Assembly: GCF_002865645.1 (NCBI RefSeq)
Contig: NW_020194684.1
Coordinates: forward strand, 1,623,786-1,687,785
Origin: Hyaloscypha bicolor E
Lineage: Eukaryota; Ascomycota; Leotiomycetes; Helotiales; Hyaloscyphaceae
Length of the DNA: 64,000 nucleotides
Reading direction: 5' to 3'
Shown here: in pieces, positions 46,846 to 60,481 of the stretch
Numbering within the stretch: position 1 is the stretch's first letter
How the letters are laid out: every line of letters starts with the position of its first letter
The notes under the pieces: model-generated
Databases searched by the model: none
What the model was told of the DNA's origin: nothing
Seen by the model: the letters and a program-made list of their open reading frames with translations, nothing else
Translations under genes and position numbers: made by a program

Positions 46846-49800
46846 TTTTCTTTTTCTTTTTTCTTTTAACGTGCTTTATTAGTTTAGAATTATATAGTAC
46901 GGCTAGCTAAGCTAGTGTGAGTCTCAGTAGCTTATATATAAGCCCAAATTCTAATATAGGTGGTAAATAGTTAGGGACATATCCCTGAAACAAAAACTTA
47001 AGAAAATAAAGAAAAAATAAGTATAAATCGCAATTCCTCTCCTATTTCTTATTTCCCTTTTCTCTTTTACCCTATTTCCCTTCTCCTATTTCCTCTCCTA
47101 TTTCCTCCCCTATTTCCTCTCTTATTTCCACTTCTTCTACTTCTTCTACTTCCACGCTTTACTTAATATACTATTTTCTTATATATATACTAGTTTCTTT
47201 TAAGAATACTAGTATATTTAATATCCTAATTTCCGTATATAATAGTAGTTATAGGTTAAAAGCACTAGCTTCCAAGCTTTCTTTAAATAGACTAAATAGT
47301 CTAAGTTATTCCTCCTTATATAGTATATAGTATAAAAGGAGGTGCTTTGTATTCTTAGTCTTTCTATATTTGTATTTATTATTAGATATTATATTTAGCC
47401 TATATAAATAGGACTTTAAATATCCGTGGCCTAGCTTTAGCTAGAAGAAGGTACTAGCTAGGGGCCTAAATATTCCAGAAGATAGGTTTATCTTTCTGGA
47501 TACTTTCTATAGATATATATTACTATATAATTCTAGCTGGGTTTTTGGTTTAGTATAAGATTCTAAAAGTAGTTCATACTCTAGTTTCTTAACTTTATTA
47601 ATTTTAATCCCTAGGAAAGCAAAGGAGGTTTTTACTAATTCAGGTTCTAATATAGGAGAAGTAGTGCCTAGCTTAGCTAGTTCGTCTGCTTCTTTATTCC
47701 CTATTATATCTATATGCCCTGGAATCCAGATTAGTTCTATATTAGCTCCTTTAGCTTTAAGGGCCTTAGTAGCTAGTATAGCTCTAATCTATTAACTTTA
47801 TTCTGGCTTATTAGAAGGAGTTTTTAATCTTAGTAAACTAGCTTGGTTATCTATAAAGATATTAAAAAGCTCCCCTCTCTTTACTTTACTACTAGCATAC
47901 TCAATAGCCCTAGTAACGCCTTCTAGTTCTCTATTATAGACTATAGCACTAGCTCTTATATTCTGGCTTTCTCTATATTTAGCTATGACCGGAATATAAG
48001 GGGTTTCGTGACTATAAACTACGAGCCCTAGGCCTACTCCAAGTCCTTTTTTAGTTTGAGATTCATCTATATATATAGATAGTATGGAGCTATTATTATA
48101 TAAAGTCTTTAGATAGAAGTTATATAATATAGTAGTCTCTTTCTTTGGCTCTTTTAATATAGTAATTTTATAAGGCACTTCTCTGTCCCAAGGGGCAAAA
48201 TAAAAGTGTCTTATAGTCTCTAGGTCTTTAGAGTCTATTAGATTACTAATAGAGTCTACTATAGTTTCTACTTAAGACTTTTTAGCCATGCGATTTCGCT
48301 TTAGATCAGTATTTAGACTATAAATAGAGTTTATATTAGATTCTACTAGTTCTAAATTACGGGATCTTTGGAAGAACTTCTCGAACTCTAGTCTAATAGG
48401 GTATTTTAGACTTAGTTTAAGGATACGGAAGGCATATTAACGTCGACTATGATTTAGCCTTATAATAGGTAGAACTAAAGCTAATTTGACCTCTATAGGA
48501 ATAATAGAAGCAGTTTTGAATACTCCTAGGGTTTTCCTTAGGGCTAGGTTTTAAATTACTTATAAAGGCCAAATTTGAGCTTTACTTTTAGTCTTTTACT
48601 ATAGTATAGAACCATAGTCTATTATACTAGTAATACAGGCTAAATATAGCTATCTAATTATAAAAGGAGATAAGCCACGCGATATATTCGTAAGTCTCTA
48701 TATCCTATAAAAGGCTTGTTTTGCTTTAGAAGCCCTATAGGCTATATATTTCTTAAATCTGAGATTTTTATCGAAATAGATCCCTAGCTATTTAACTACT
48801 TTACTAGGGGAAACTAATTCCCTATTAGGTAGTTTTAGACTAGGCTTATTTTTGGAATTATTAAAATGAATAAGCTCTGTTTTATCTATATTAAAGCTAA
48901 TAGTATTCTTTTTCCCTAAATCGACTATATTCTTTACTTCTCTTTCTAGAGTCTTAATATTTTTCTTTAGACTTTTAGAAGTAGTAGTAAGGGATATATT
49001 ATCTAAATAGGATCTGAATTTAATATTTGCTAACTTAAATAAGTCTCGGATATAGATAAGGAATAGTATAGGGAATATAGGGCTGCCTTGTGAAATACTA
49101 GTAAGTATAGACCTAAATACTTTAATACTATTATTAAAAGCTAGTCATAATACTCGGTTATCTAGGAATAATAATACCCATAGAATAAGGCTAGTAAGTA
49201 GTAATAAACTAATCATAATCTATAATAGCCTGTTCTTGGACACGTAATTAAAGGCATCTTTAATATCTAGGAAGAGAGTACTAGTTTTTAGCTTATAGGA
49301 CTTATTTAATTCTACTTCATTTTGTAATAGTAAAGCAGTATTAATAGCTAACTTGTGAAGCCTATCTCCTATTTGGGAGCAATATAGTAGGTTACTAGTC
49401 TCGGCTAAATAGCTAAGTCGCCTAGCTAGTATTCTCTCCGAAACCTTCCCTAAGTAATTAAGTAGGGAAATAACTTAATATACTTTAGGTAGGAAATAGT
49501 TTAGTTTCCCTAATTTCTTTAGAATAAAGCCAGTAGCTTATTTCCAGACTTTAGGGTAGTATCCCTTATTAATAAATAAGGAGTATAGCCTATAAAAGAT
49601 ATCTAGAGAAGCTCTATAAGCATGGTCTATAATCTCTTGAGTAACTAAGTCTAGTCCAGAGATCTTCTCCTTTACCTTAGAAGTACAGGCTTATTCTAGC
49701 TCTATTTTAGATAAAATAGGCCAGTCCTACTTTAAGCTAGACCTATAGTTTATTAAACTAGTAGGCTTAGTAATAGGAAGTAATAGGAAAAGTATAGTTC

Positions 49801-52775
49801 TAAAGATATTATACTTCTCTTGGAAAGTCGATTTTAGCTTATTTAAACTATTATCTAAGATACTAGAAATAGATTAATATATAGTATTTTTAATATATTT
49901 TATAGCTTTAAAAATCGACTAGAAGTCTTTATTCTCTAAGAACTTATTCTAGTATACTAGCTTAGTACTCTTAATAATATTAAAATAGGTATTTTTTATA
50001 TTTTAGAGTTCTTATTTATAGAAAGTATATCCTAAAGCTTTAGATTTATAGCTATAGTATAGTATTAATTTATATAAGGTCTTTAAGTTCTTATTTTACT
50101 AGAGTTTAGAATATGAACTAGTAATAGATTTTAGAATACTATTACTAGCTACTTCTATTATTCTATTAGTAAAGTCTTTTACTAATAGGTCTAGTTTATA
50201 GTTTCCAGGTATACTAGTAAGTAGAAAGAATATATTCTCAAGGCTATTAATAAGATAGCTTATAAATTTAGCCTAGTTTGCTTTCTTAGTATTAAATCTG
50301 ACTGGATTAGAACTAGAGCTATAAGTCGACTTACTAATAGTAAATAAAACCCCGAAGTAATTAGAACCTAAGTCTAGTAGTACTTACTAGTCTTTAATCT
50401 TAGTTACTATTTTACTAGTAATAAAACTTAAGTCTAATATAAAAGAAATAGATATATTAGGTCTAAAGAAAATACCTTTTTCTGGTTTATTTAATAGCCT
50501 TAAAGAATAGTTCTCTATATAGCTAATTAAATAAACTATATAACTACTTTAAGGTTTAAGGAAATCTTACTAAGAATAATATATATTAAAATTATCTAGT
50601 AATAGAGAGCTATTATAGAAAGTAATAAGTAAAATATTCTCTCTTAATATAGTTAATATATTATTAGGGTCTTCTAGGTAAATTATATTATAGAAATTAA
50701 TTAGCTATATTTTTAGTATATCTAGACTTAAATCTATAATTAAGTAATTAGAATTACTTAGTGAGTTTGAGGCTAGACTAGCTTATAGTTTGCGAGCTAT
50801 ATAAAATAGGGTTCTAGGCCTCAGGATATTATAATTCGGAAGTATTTGGAAATAGCTAGAGTATATAATAGAATAATATTCCCGATTATTATTCCCTACT
50901 ATTACCTAAGGCTCCTGGATTACTAGAACTTTAATATCTAGTTCTATAGCTATTTACAAGACATTTTTAGTAATAGAGCTATTATAATTCACATTAACTT
51001 ATAATACTTTAATATAGCTACTTATTAATAGTAATAGTAGGAATTATAATAGTAGTAGCTTTTTTAATTACTAAATAAACTTTATATAGCTTAAAATTAG
51101 CTAAGTAAGTAATACTTAAGTAATTAGAGCATTTAGTAGTTATATAAGGGCATTTTTTACCCTTTTTCTTATAGATAGAGCAAAAATGGTTCTTAGTCAC
51201 GTAACCCTTACTATATAGTAAATACTTAGGTTTCTTTTTATAAATAGAATCTAAGTACCTATACCCTATATACCTAGTATACTATATAGTACTAGAAATA
51301 GTATAGTATTTTACTACTTTAGTAAAGATCCCGGCTATAAGAAGTCTATTTTTAATAGCTCTATTAGCTTGAATCTCAGTAGGGAATACTACTACTACTA
51401 AACTAGCTCGCTAGAGGCCTAAGTCTCTTTTCTCCTTAGAAGTAGCCTAATAGGGCTAGCTAATAGGCTCTAGTCCCTTATTAAAGGTCTTAATTTCTTC
51501 TAGAACTAAGTTTATTTCTTCGGGTATATTAAACTCATAAATTAGTAAACTATAAATAATAACTTTATACCAAGGTTCTCCTTTTTATATACTTATAACT
51601 AAAGAAAGTACTCTCTTTATAATAGCTTAATTTTGAACCAGAAAGTCAGAGTTAAATTCGGGAGTAGTATTAACTATAATATTACCCTTTAAGGAAAGAG
51701 AAAGTATAGAGATTACTAGTCTCTTAATTCCTTTAAAACAGAAAGTAGTATTAAGCAAATTACAAGTAGAAATAGCAGAGAACAAGCTAGCCTACTTTAT
51801 ATAAGCTAGTAGAAAGGTGCTTTTCCTAGAGAGGGCTATAGATTTCGAGCTAGTATTACGAGTACTAGAACTACTAGTATTACGAGTACTAAGTAATTTA
51901 TTAGTATTACGAGTACTACTATTACTAGTAAGTATACTAGGGCCTTTTCCTCCCTGATTTTTGGACTTAGTATATAATACTATAGTCTAGTTCTTTTCCG
52001 AGTAAGATTATAGTTCTTGAGTAGCAATTTTAGCCCAAGTAGGCTTTTCGGAGGTAGTTTTAGCTTAAGTAGCTAGTTTGGCTTGAGTTCTTAACTGAAT
52101 TTCAATCCGTTTAGTAGTATTTTCGAGGTTTACTACCTGGGAAGCTAGTAAAGTACTAGTATAGCGGATACGGCCAAATTCTGTATATTCTCTAAAGATT
52201 TCTACTAAATCTAGTAGTCGAGATTACTGGTTATATAACGGAGTAATAGTAATAGCTTTAACTATTAGGTCCCGGGCTTAATAAATTAGTAATTTAGCTT
52301 TATTTAAAGCTTAATTCTAATATTAGTAATAGTTTCCGTAGTTTTAGTATTCCTTATTAATATTACTATTAATATTGCTCAAGCTAGGGCTATGCTTTAG
52401 CCTGTTCTAGAGGCGGCTCAGTTAAGCTATACTAGCTAAATTAGGCTAAGGAAAAGGGGCTGCGAGTTTATTTAAAGAGATGGGATTTATAGCTAAATCG
52501 AATGCGAATTGAGCTCCCTGGCTAAACCGAGCTAGTAGGAAGCTAGTGGATAGATCTAGCTATTCGCTAGGGCCCTCTGGAAGCTCTCCGAGCTCTTGAA
52601 AGTCAATGGGAGGGGGGCTAGAGCCCGGGGGGTCAGGGGGGGCTATTTAGCCTGTTCTAGCTCTACTTATAATAAGTACTAGAGCCTGGGGCCAAAGGGC
52701 TAAGGTGTATTGAGTGAGTTCTAAAGGTGGGTAAAGTGTGGGTATAAAAGTAAGGGGGGTAAAAAAACCGGAAAA
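46846..52775 (-). mobile_element. Near full-length Tad-like LINE, RIP-degraded, minus strand
   Basis: The 5' end near 52775 (TTTTCCGG then T- and C-runs) matches the start of the + strand copy near 59750. Reading leftward: ORF1 with zinc-knuckle remnant at 51018-51200 (Cys often replaced by Tyr), endonuclease, reverse transcriptase with IPQGSP-equivalent region and YLDN at about 48998-49009, RNase H at 47798-48178, and a GAAATAGGA-type repeat in the 3' untranslated region. It ends in an A-rich tail (complement of 46846-46865). The frames contain many stops. Total length is about 5.9 kb. It lies between the + strand and - strand Gypsy relics. Confidence 0.82.
47798..48178 (-). pseudogene. RNase H domain of the minus-strand LINE
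   Basis: This open piece of 126 codons contains SILSIYIDESQTKKGLGVGL and YNRELEGVTRAIEYA, the first two active-site blocks of a type-I RNase H. NIFIDNQASLLRL supplies the third aspartate block. In the first block the family usually has Asp-Gly-Ser, so the ES pair here is a change. It ends at a premature stop, and the C-terminal part continues as broken sequence to the left. Confidence 0.75.
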
Positions 52776-55700
52776 TAGTATACCGGATACTAAATAAAAG
52801 GCTATAATAGAGAACTCTTATTCCTGTAATATATCCGAATTGAGTAAAAGAACTCTATTAGGTAAGAAATAGACCAGAAATCTGGGGACTATAAATATAC
52901 TTTATAGCTTTTGAAATACTACAAGCTCCTGGATTATAGGCTTATATTTTGTTCTAGTATAGTAGCCTTTTTACTTCTCTTCTATAGTACCGATTTTTTA
53001 TTTAGCTTCTAGTAGCTGAGTCTTTTGCTCCTATATTAGTTTAACTATATAGATATAGCTTGGAAGATATACTTATAATTATCCGGTTATTCTAATATAT
53101 TATTTTAGGGCTTGTAATATAATAAGAAAGGTGAGTTCTTTAAATACTAAAACTTGCTTCTGTATTATTACTATTCTAAATATATTTACTAGATAGTCTA
53201 ATAATTTTATAGACAGGTATCCTATAAAGAACTTTTTTACTAATAGAAATAACTATAATTTAGTAAATAGCTCGAGAATAATATAAAGGTATTAGAAATA
53301 CTACTCTATTATATCCGAGAAAATAATATTATTATTAATAAAGTTTCTAGTAAAGCTGGTATAGTTATATAGCTATTTATTTATAAATTATTAAATATAT
53401 TAGATAGAGTTTCGGAAACCTATAAGTATAACCTTTAAGTATTCCAAGCTATAATAGCTAATAATTATAAAGTAATCTTAATACTTTCTTATAATAAAGA
53501 ATTAGTAAAAGAATTAAAAGCTATTAATAATAGAGATTGCCCTCTTTTCTTATAATACTTTAATTAAGTCTAATTATAATAATAGTATATATATATCCGG
53601 AATAGCTAATTTGTTTATAATATAGAGATTAATAACAGGATATTTCTTTATAACTATAAATACTAGTAAGGTAAAAAAAGTCGGTTTATAAATCCATTCT
53701 TTTTAGTCTTATTAGTATAACCTATTAAAGGTATTATTAATAATCTTCTTATATTTATAACTTAAGAGGAACTTTTTTAATATAATCTTCTTATTTTACT
53801 AGCCTTTAATAAGAGAGATCCTTATATAATTCTCTTCTAGTATATTAATTAGGCTTTTATTAGTCTAATATTCCCGAAACTCGGTAATAATATTATATAG
53901 GATATATACTATTCGTATATCTCTATTATAAATATATATACTATTCTTATATATAATTTCCGGTATATCTTATAGCTTATTAATACCGAACTTGTATTAC
54001 TTATTCTATTAAGATTCTTTTAAGTTCGGATCGGTTTCTTATAGAATTATTAGCTCTATTTCTTCTTGGTTACTCGGGGCTCCAAAAAAGGCTTAGTTCT
54101 TAATATTTATTAATTGGCCCAGATTTATATTTACTAAGATTATTATTATAATATCTATATTATTAATTATACTAATAAAGTTAGTATAATTCAGAATTGT
54201 ATTCTCTATACTAGTATAGCTTTCTTGGAAGAAATATATTCTGTTTTCGGGAACTAATATATACTAGACTGGAATTATTACCCTTAACTTTAGAAAAATA
54301 ATAAGCTTTCTGGCTACAAGAATATAATATATTATCTTAGGGATATAATACAGAACTATAATATCTATAATAAGATTATTATATATACCTATTATAACTA
54401 TAGAGTTCTGGTAATTAATAATCGAGGATATTTATTAAAGGAATTTATTACCGAGAAGCAGGCCCGGTTCTAGTTAGTCTATAACTTATACTATAATAAA
54501 GATCTTATCCAAATATCTCTAGCCACTTATTATATTAAGTATATATATAGAGAAGATTACTTGTTTTATAAGTATAACTTTATTTAGGATTCCTTTAAAA
54601 GATATAGATTGGGAGGTATTATACGAAACTTTTTTATAGCTATCCAGCTAGTTCTGGCCTATAATAGGACAAGTATATCCTATATTAATATATATTAATT
54701 TGGTCGGTTTTCCCGGTCCAAACTATATATATATCTTTATATATATATAAGAAATCTTATCTGCTTTATATCCGACTTTATAAGGAATTACTTTAATAAC
54801 CTTTATTATAATAGGCTTTATAGCTTCAGGAGTTATTATAGTTCCGGCTTTCATTTTATTATAAGTATTAGTATAAATATATTTGAATATTTGGAAATAG
54901 AATAAGAAAACGTTATTATACTTTCTATAAGTATAGAACTTAATATTATTAGAGATAGCTAAATAGAATTTGTCTTATAGAGATTATATATTATTTACCG
55001 GGAAGTCTGGGAAAGTAAACTCCTCTATAGTAATATATTTACTATCTTCTAATTTCTTTTTATATTTATTTCCGTAATCCTCTAGTATATTAATATAATT
55101 AGATACCAGGTTAGCCCTCTTATTTTAGTAGTATTAGTAAAACTATTACCTATTATACTCTTACTTGAAGTACCCTTTATTAAAGTAAGTCTTATTCTCT
55201 TTGTCTTTTCTATATACTATTATAAGGAGGTATCAGGGTTTTAGTAATAAGAGGGGTTTTATATTCTGCTTATAATTAGTATTATCTCTTTACTAAAACT
55301 GGTATAGTTATTATTACTACCGGAATTAGTAAGGGCAGAATTCGGAAGTAGTATTCTAATAATTACTATTATATGAATATCTAGAGCTAGTATTTCTGGT
55401 ATTGAAATATAGAGCTAGTTAAGCCGGAATATTACGAGAATATCTTACTATAATTATGTCTTACTAAGCTTCTTACTTATTAGCCAAGTTTTTTAGTTAT
55501 TCTAATAGTAAGGTTTTTTTATCCGGAATAGAGATATAGGGTCAAAGCTCGGGATTAAAATTATTATATATATAAGAAAGCTATTAATATAATTTGTCTA
55601 TTTCTATAGCTTTTATATATCTTATAATTATTACTATATATCTGCAAATATTATAATCTTTCTTTATATCTTCTATAGTATATTTTTTGTTTTGGAGCTT

Positions 55701-56160
55701 TTTTATTACTTTGGATATAGAGTCTTTAAAGTAGTCTACTAAGTGCTTTACTTATAAAATAACTTCTTCTAGTACAAATCGAAAGGCAAGTTTTATTATT
55801 TTCTCGATTTCCTTTATATATTATCTCTGAGCTATTTTATATAAGTAAATATATAAGTTCATATATATAATACTTTTATATTCTTCTTATATATTAAATT
55901 AAAAGATATTAATAAAGAGATATATATTTCTCTAGATTATAGTCTTTTCTTAATATTTGAAATCCTCTATATTTGCAGAATTATTAGGTTCGAAAAAACC
56001 AATATTTTCTGGATTTCACCTTAAGGAAATTCTACTTATATTAACTATATTATATCTATTACCGAAGTTCTGGTTTCTATTATTAAAACTATTACCTTCT
56101 CTACTACCTCTGTTATTTGCCCTAGCTCTATTACTACCAAGTAACTAGTGCCTCTAGTAT
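52776..56160 (-). mobile_element. RIP-degraded Ty3/Gypsy relic: gag, protease and RT, minus strand
   Basis: Reading leftward from about 56150: an Asn/Arg-rich gag start, then NPENIGFFEPNN (the gag block with IGFFDP-like motif of fungal Gypsy elements) and an YRDIYLFI-like block. Around 54400-54000 comes protease-region sequence and, near 53990-53930, YKFGINKL, IPEIIYKNSIYIYNRDI. The reverse transcriptase begins near 53690 with KEWIYKPTFFTLLVFIV and INKLAIPD, continues LKVILIGFRNSI, and its catalytic aspartate pair reads as Asn-Asn in NFINNNIIFS near 53340. It runs to the LINE junction at 52776. No RNase H or integrase remains. Upstream 56160-57000 is probably its 5' non-coding part. Confidence 0.72.
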
Positions 56161-57000
56161 CTGTTGCGTTTATCTAGTACTCATATAATAAATATAGCTA
56201 TTTTAGTAGCTATTTTAGGGGAAAGAAGGTATTCTTATACCGGGGCTATACTAGCTATATTACTACTATTATTATTTATTCTAGGGATCTCTTTAGTTCT
56301 ATTACTATTCGGTTCGGAAGGTTAGCAGCTGCTTGGTTAAGGCTCTATACTAGTTTCAGTATAGTAATTATTATTTTCAATACTTCTTCCGGTTTTGGCT
56401 ATACCTTTATTCTATAGCAGGAAGTATTTGTCTATAAGAAGGGCGAATTTCTTAATAGCAGTATTAAATACGGATCTGTTAATAGCCTATATACTCGGTA
56501 GGGCTGGGTAAGAAGGCTATTATACGGATATAAGTTTATTAACCGAGGATAATTAGCTATAGTAACTACCTTATATTATATTCGAGACTATAGTAAGATA
56601 TTATAAGACCAGGCAGTTAATAATATTATTAATAGTTTGTATTCTCTCTGCAAATTAATAGCCAGTTACTTGAAACTAATCGAATTAATAAGCGAGATTA
56701 ATAAAGTCCTATAGAAAAGTTAAACTTGTTATTAAGTATGGCTTGTACTCTCTAGGGTTATTGAATTATAGGTAGAAATACTACAAAAATAAAGAGATTC
56801 CCAGGTTATATTATAATATATATAAATCTAATAATTACTACTACTTGTTATATAAGAGGAATGAGTTGAGTAAAATATAAAAGATAATATATTACTATAT
56901 AAGGGAAGTACTACTTCTAAGGTATAGCTTATATTATATTACGGTAATATAATCTCTATTATCTATATAATAGAAGAGCTTTTTAATATCTTTATAAATA
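56161..57000. repeat. Degenerate sequence between Gypsy gag and truncated LINE
   Basis: About 840 bases with no open frame. Composition is AT-rich but less extreme than 36-43 kb. Its place suggests the 5' untranslated region and LTR of the minus-strand Gypsy element, but I found no terminal repeat to prove it. Confidence 0.4.
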
Positions 57001-57002
57001 AC

Positions 57003-58080
57003 TAAGCTAGTTTACTAAGATTAAAAACTTCTTTTAATAAGCTAGTTTACTAAGATTAAAAACTTCTTTTAATAAGCTAGAATAAAGTTAATAGATTAGA
57101 GCTATATTAGCTACTAAGGTTCTTAAAGCTAAAGGAGCTAATATAGAACTAATCTGGGTTCTAGGATATATAGATATAATAGGGAATAAAGAAATAGATA
57201 AACTAGCTAAGCTAGATACTACTTCTCCTATATTAGAACCTGAATTAATAAAAACTTTCTTTGCTTTTCTAGAAATTAAAATTAATAGAGTTAAGAAACT
57301 AGAATATAAACTACTTTTAGAATCTTATACTAAACCGAAAACCTAGCTAGAATTATATAGTAATATATATTTATAGAAAGTATCTAGAAAGATAAACCTA
57401 TTTTATAGAATATTTAGGCTTCTAGCTAATGCCTTTTAACTAAAACTAGGCTATAGATATTTAAAGTTCTATTTATATAGATTAAATATAATATCTAATA
57501 ATAAATACAAATATAGAAAGACTAAGAATATAAAGTCTTTCCTTTTATACTATATATTATATAAGGAGAAATAACTTAGACTATTTAGTTTATTTAAAGG
57601 AAGCTTAGAAGCTAGTGCTTTTAACCTATAATTACTATTATATACAGAAATTGGGATATTAAATATACTAGTATTCTTAAAAGAAACTAGTATATATATA
57701 AGAAAATAGTATATTAAGCAAAGTATAAAAGTAAAAGAAATAAAAGAAGTAGAAATAAGAGAGGAAATAAGAGAGGAAATAAGGGAAGAAATAGGAGAGG
57801 AAATAGGAGAGGAAATAGGAAAGGAAATAAGAGAAAAGAAATAGGGAAAAAGAGAAAAAAGAAATAGGAAATAGGAGAGAAATTATAATTTATACTTATT
57901 TTTCTTTATTTCCTTAAGTTTTTGTTTCAGGAATATATTCTTAACTATTTATTACCTATATTGGAATTTGGGCCTATATATAAGCTACTGAGACTCATAC
58001 TAGCTTAGCTAACTATACTATATAGTTCTAAACTAATAAAGTATATTAAAAGAAATAAAAATAAAAATAAAAAATAAAAA
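57003..58080 (+). mobile_element. 5'-truncated LINE copy, + strand
   Basis: The sequence is homologous to the last part of the minus-strand LINE: it starts within RNase H, runs through AAAGCTAAAGGAGCTAATAT and the GAAATAAGAGAG repeats of the 3' untranslated region, and ends in an A-rich tail near 58045-58080. It is heavily mutated. A 35-bp unit beginning AAGCTAGTTTACTAAG is present twice in tandem at about 57003-57072. Truncation at the 5' end is usual for LINE insertions. Confidence 0.75.
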
Positions 58081-59750
58081 GTTAAACTAGCTTATAGTTT
58101 ACTAATACAAGCGAAATTAGAACTATAGTATAGCTATAGTAGAACTATAATTAAGCTATAGTTAAGCTATAATATAGCTTCTTTTAGTAATTACTTAGCT
58201 TAGCTTAATTCTTACTTGAATTAGGTTTAAAGTAAAAATTCTTATTTTAAGTATATATTAAAATAGTTTTATATTATATAAAGCCGACTTTAATAAATAT
58301 TAAATAAATATAATTAGCTTTTAAAAGAAATACAAATTAGTTTCGGAAGAAGTAATACCTTATTCTATTATTCTAATTTCTTTTTTATTAATACTTATTT
58401 TATATTTTTTATATATTTTCCTAATATTTATATATTTTATTTTTTATATATTTCCTATATTATTTCTCTTCTTTTATACTATTTCTTGAATTAATAAAGA
58501 TATCTTTAAATAAATAGGGAATTAGAGTATATCTATATTATAAAAATTTTATTATTTCCTTTTATATTCTAATACTTTAGATATTACTACTATTATATTT
58601 ATATTTATATTATATTACTTTCTTATTTTTCTATTATTACTATTTAGTTTAACTTGCTTTAATTATTTCCTAGATTATATTTCCTTAAATATATATATTT
58701 GTATTCTTTTCTATAATAAAAGCTTAATTCTATATTTTATTTTTTATATTTATTTCTAATTTATAATTATATTACCTTAAATATATCTAATTATTATATT
58801 TACTTTTCTTATTATATATATTACTATTTTAGCTTTATTTTCTTATTAGGAAAAAAGAAAAACTCGAATATATATAATATCTTTATATAATTTAAAACTA
58901 TTCTAATTTATTCTTTATTTTAAGATATACTTAAAAGAAATTCTTATAATCTCGAGAACCTTTAATTCTATAACTAATAACTATTATACTAATAATATCT
59001 TTATAATTTATTAAGAATAATAAAATAGCTAAAAAATAGATTTCTCAAGTTAGTAAAGTATAGTAACTAGTTCTTATAAGCTATAGTATTATTAAAAGCC
59101 TATAGATTAATAATATTAAAGTTTAGAATATTAAAGAAGCTTAAATAGTTATAAAAGGCTTACTAATACTAAAAAAGATAGCTATAAATACTAAATTTAA
59201 TATAAATATTCTAGATAAGCTAAATAATATATATAATAAGCTCTTGAAATAGAAAACCTTTATTAGAAACGGAACTAGACTAGAATTAACTAAGAAGAAG
59301 CTAAAGAACTATTAAGCTAATAATAGGAAATTCGAGAATATTATTAAAGGCATTTCCAAAAGTAGATAAGAGAAGCTTAATAAGATTAAGACTATAATAA
59401 ACGGTTTTAATACTAAAGGCCAGAATAAAATTATATTATATAATAAAGCTTTTAGCTCATATATTAATAATATCTGTAATAATCTTAGTAAGAATATTTA
59501 TAAGAAGTTATATTTTCTTTTTAAAATAAAAGCTTTAGTATATAAAGCTATTTAGTTAATTAATAAAGCTATTTTAGAATATATTAAAGATAAGAAATAT
59601 TAGAATACTAATATATTTATTAAATTAGATATTACTAAGATATTTAAGTATACTAAAGCTATTTCAGAACCTAGAGAATTAAGGTTTAAGTTACTATTAG
59701 CTAATAATCTTAAAGCTAGATAGTATATCTTTAATACTTCCAGAAGGCAC
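58081..59750. repeat. AT-rich unassigned repeat sequence
   Basis: RIP-like composition throughout. Between about 59280 and 59740 one + strand frame stays fairly open (for example IIKGISKSR and YINNICNNLSKNIYKKL), suggesting a degraded coding region from another repeat family that I cannot name. The LINE at 59.75 kb interrupts it. Confidence 0.45.
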
Positions 59751-60481
59751 CTTTTTTCCGGTTTTTTACCCCCCCTACTTTCACACCCACACTTCACTCA
59801 CCTTCAGAACTCACTCCATACACTTCAGCCCTTTAGCCCCAGGCTCTAGAACCTACTATAAGTAGAACTAGAACAGGCTAAATGGCCCCCCCTGACCCCC
59901 CGGGCTCTAGCCCCCCCTCCATTGACTTCTGAGCAACCTCCCACATCAAGCAACTCACTCGCTAACACCATCGGGCTATCCGACTGAAGCCTCCATCGAC
60001 AGATCGAAACTTTATCGAACTCATAGACCAAATCGAACCAAGACGAACTTAAAGCTAGGCAATCGATCGTAAAAGCTCGCAAACGATGAACCCTCCGATC
60101 ATTTCATGTATCATACCGCCTACGCCGTGCTTAAGTCACATAAGAGACTTCTAAGATGATCTAGATCATCAGCTCTAACGACCAGTTACACTGCCTCATT
60201 ATCATTATCGAAACTGATAACTTCAGGGCCGAACTGCTTAGTCATTAAAATCGAAAGCAAACTTCGAACTAAGACCATGACCCCACCAAAGGCACCAAAA
60301 CCCACAGGAATAGTTATAATGATAACTATAGCGAGCTCGATCCCGGGCGAAATCGGGCAAGACCTCCGCCGAGTCAGCTCGGCGTGATCGCTTAATCCGA
60401 CTCCTTTTCCCCGACGGCTCAAGCAGACTCCTCTACCCTAAACATCGCATTTAGCTTACGCTTAACTTCGAGGCGACGACT

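Noticed and set aside
52600..52775. The C/G-rich tract as a CpG-type promoter of a host gene
   Set aside because: The same tract recurs in inverse orientation at 59.75-59.93 kb as the LINE 5' untranslated region.
55957..56148. A 63-codon + strand frame rich in Leu
   Set aside because: It is the antisense of the Asn/Arg-rich gag region of the minus-strand Gypsy relic.
35461..59750. A mitochondrial or centromeric origin for the AT-rich block
   Set aside because: It is continuous with nuclear LINE and Gypsy relics showing C-to-T type changes, and no mitochondrial gene is seen; a centromere cannot be judged from sequence alone.
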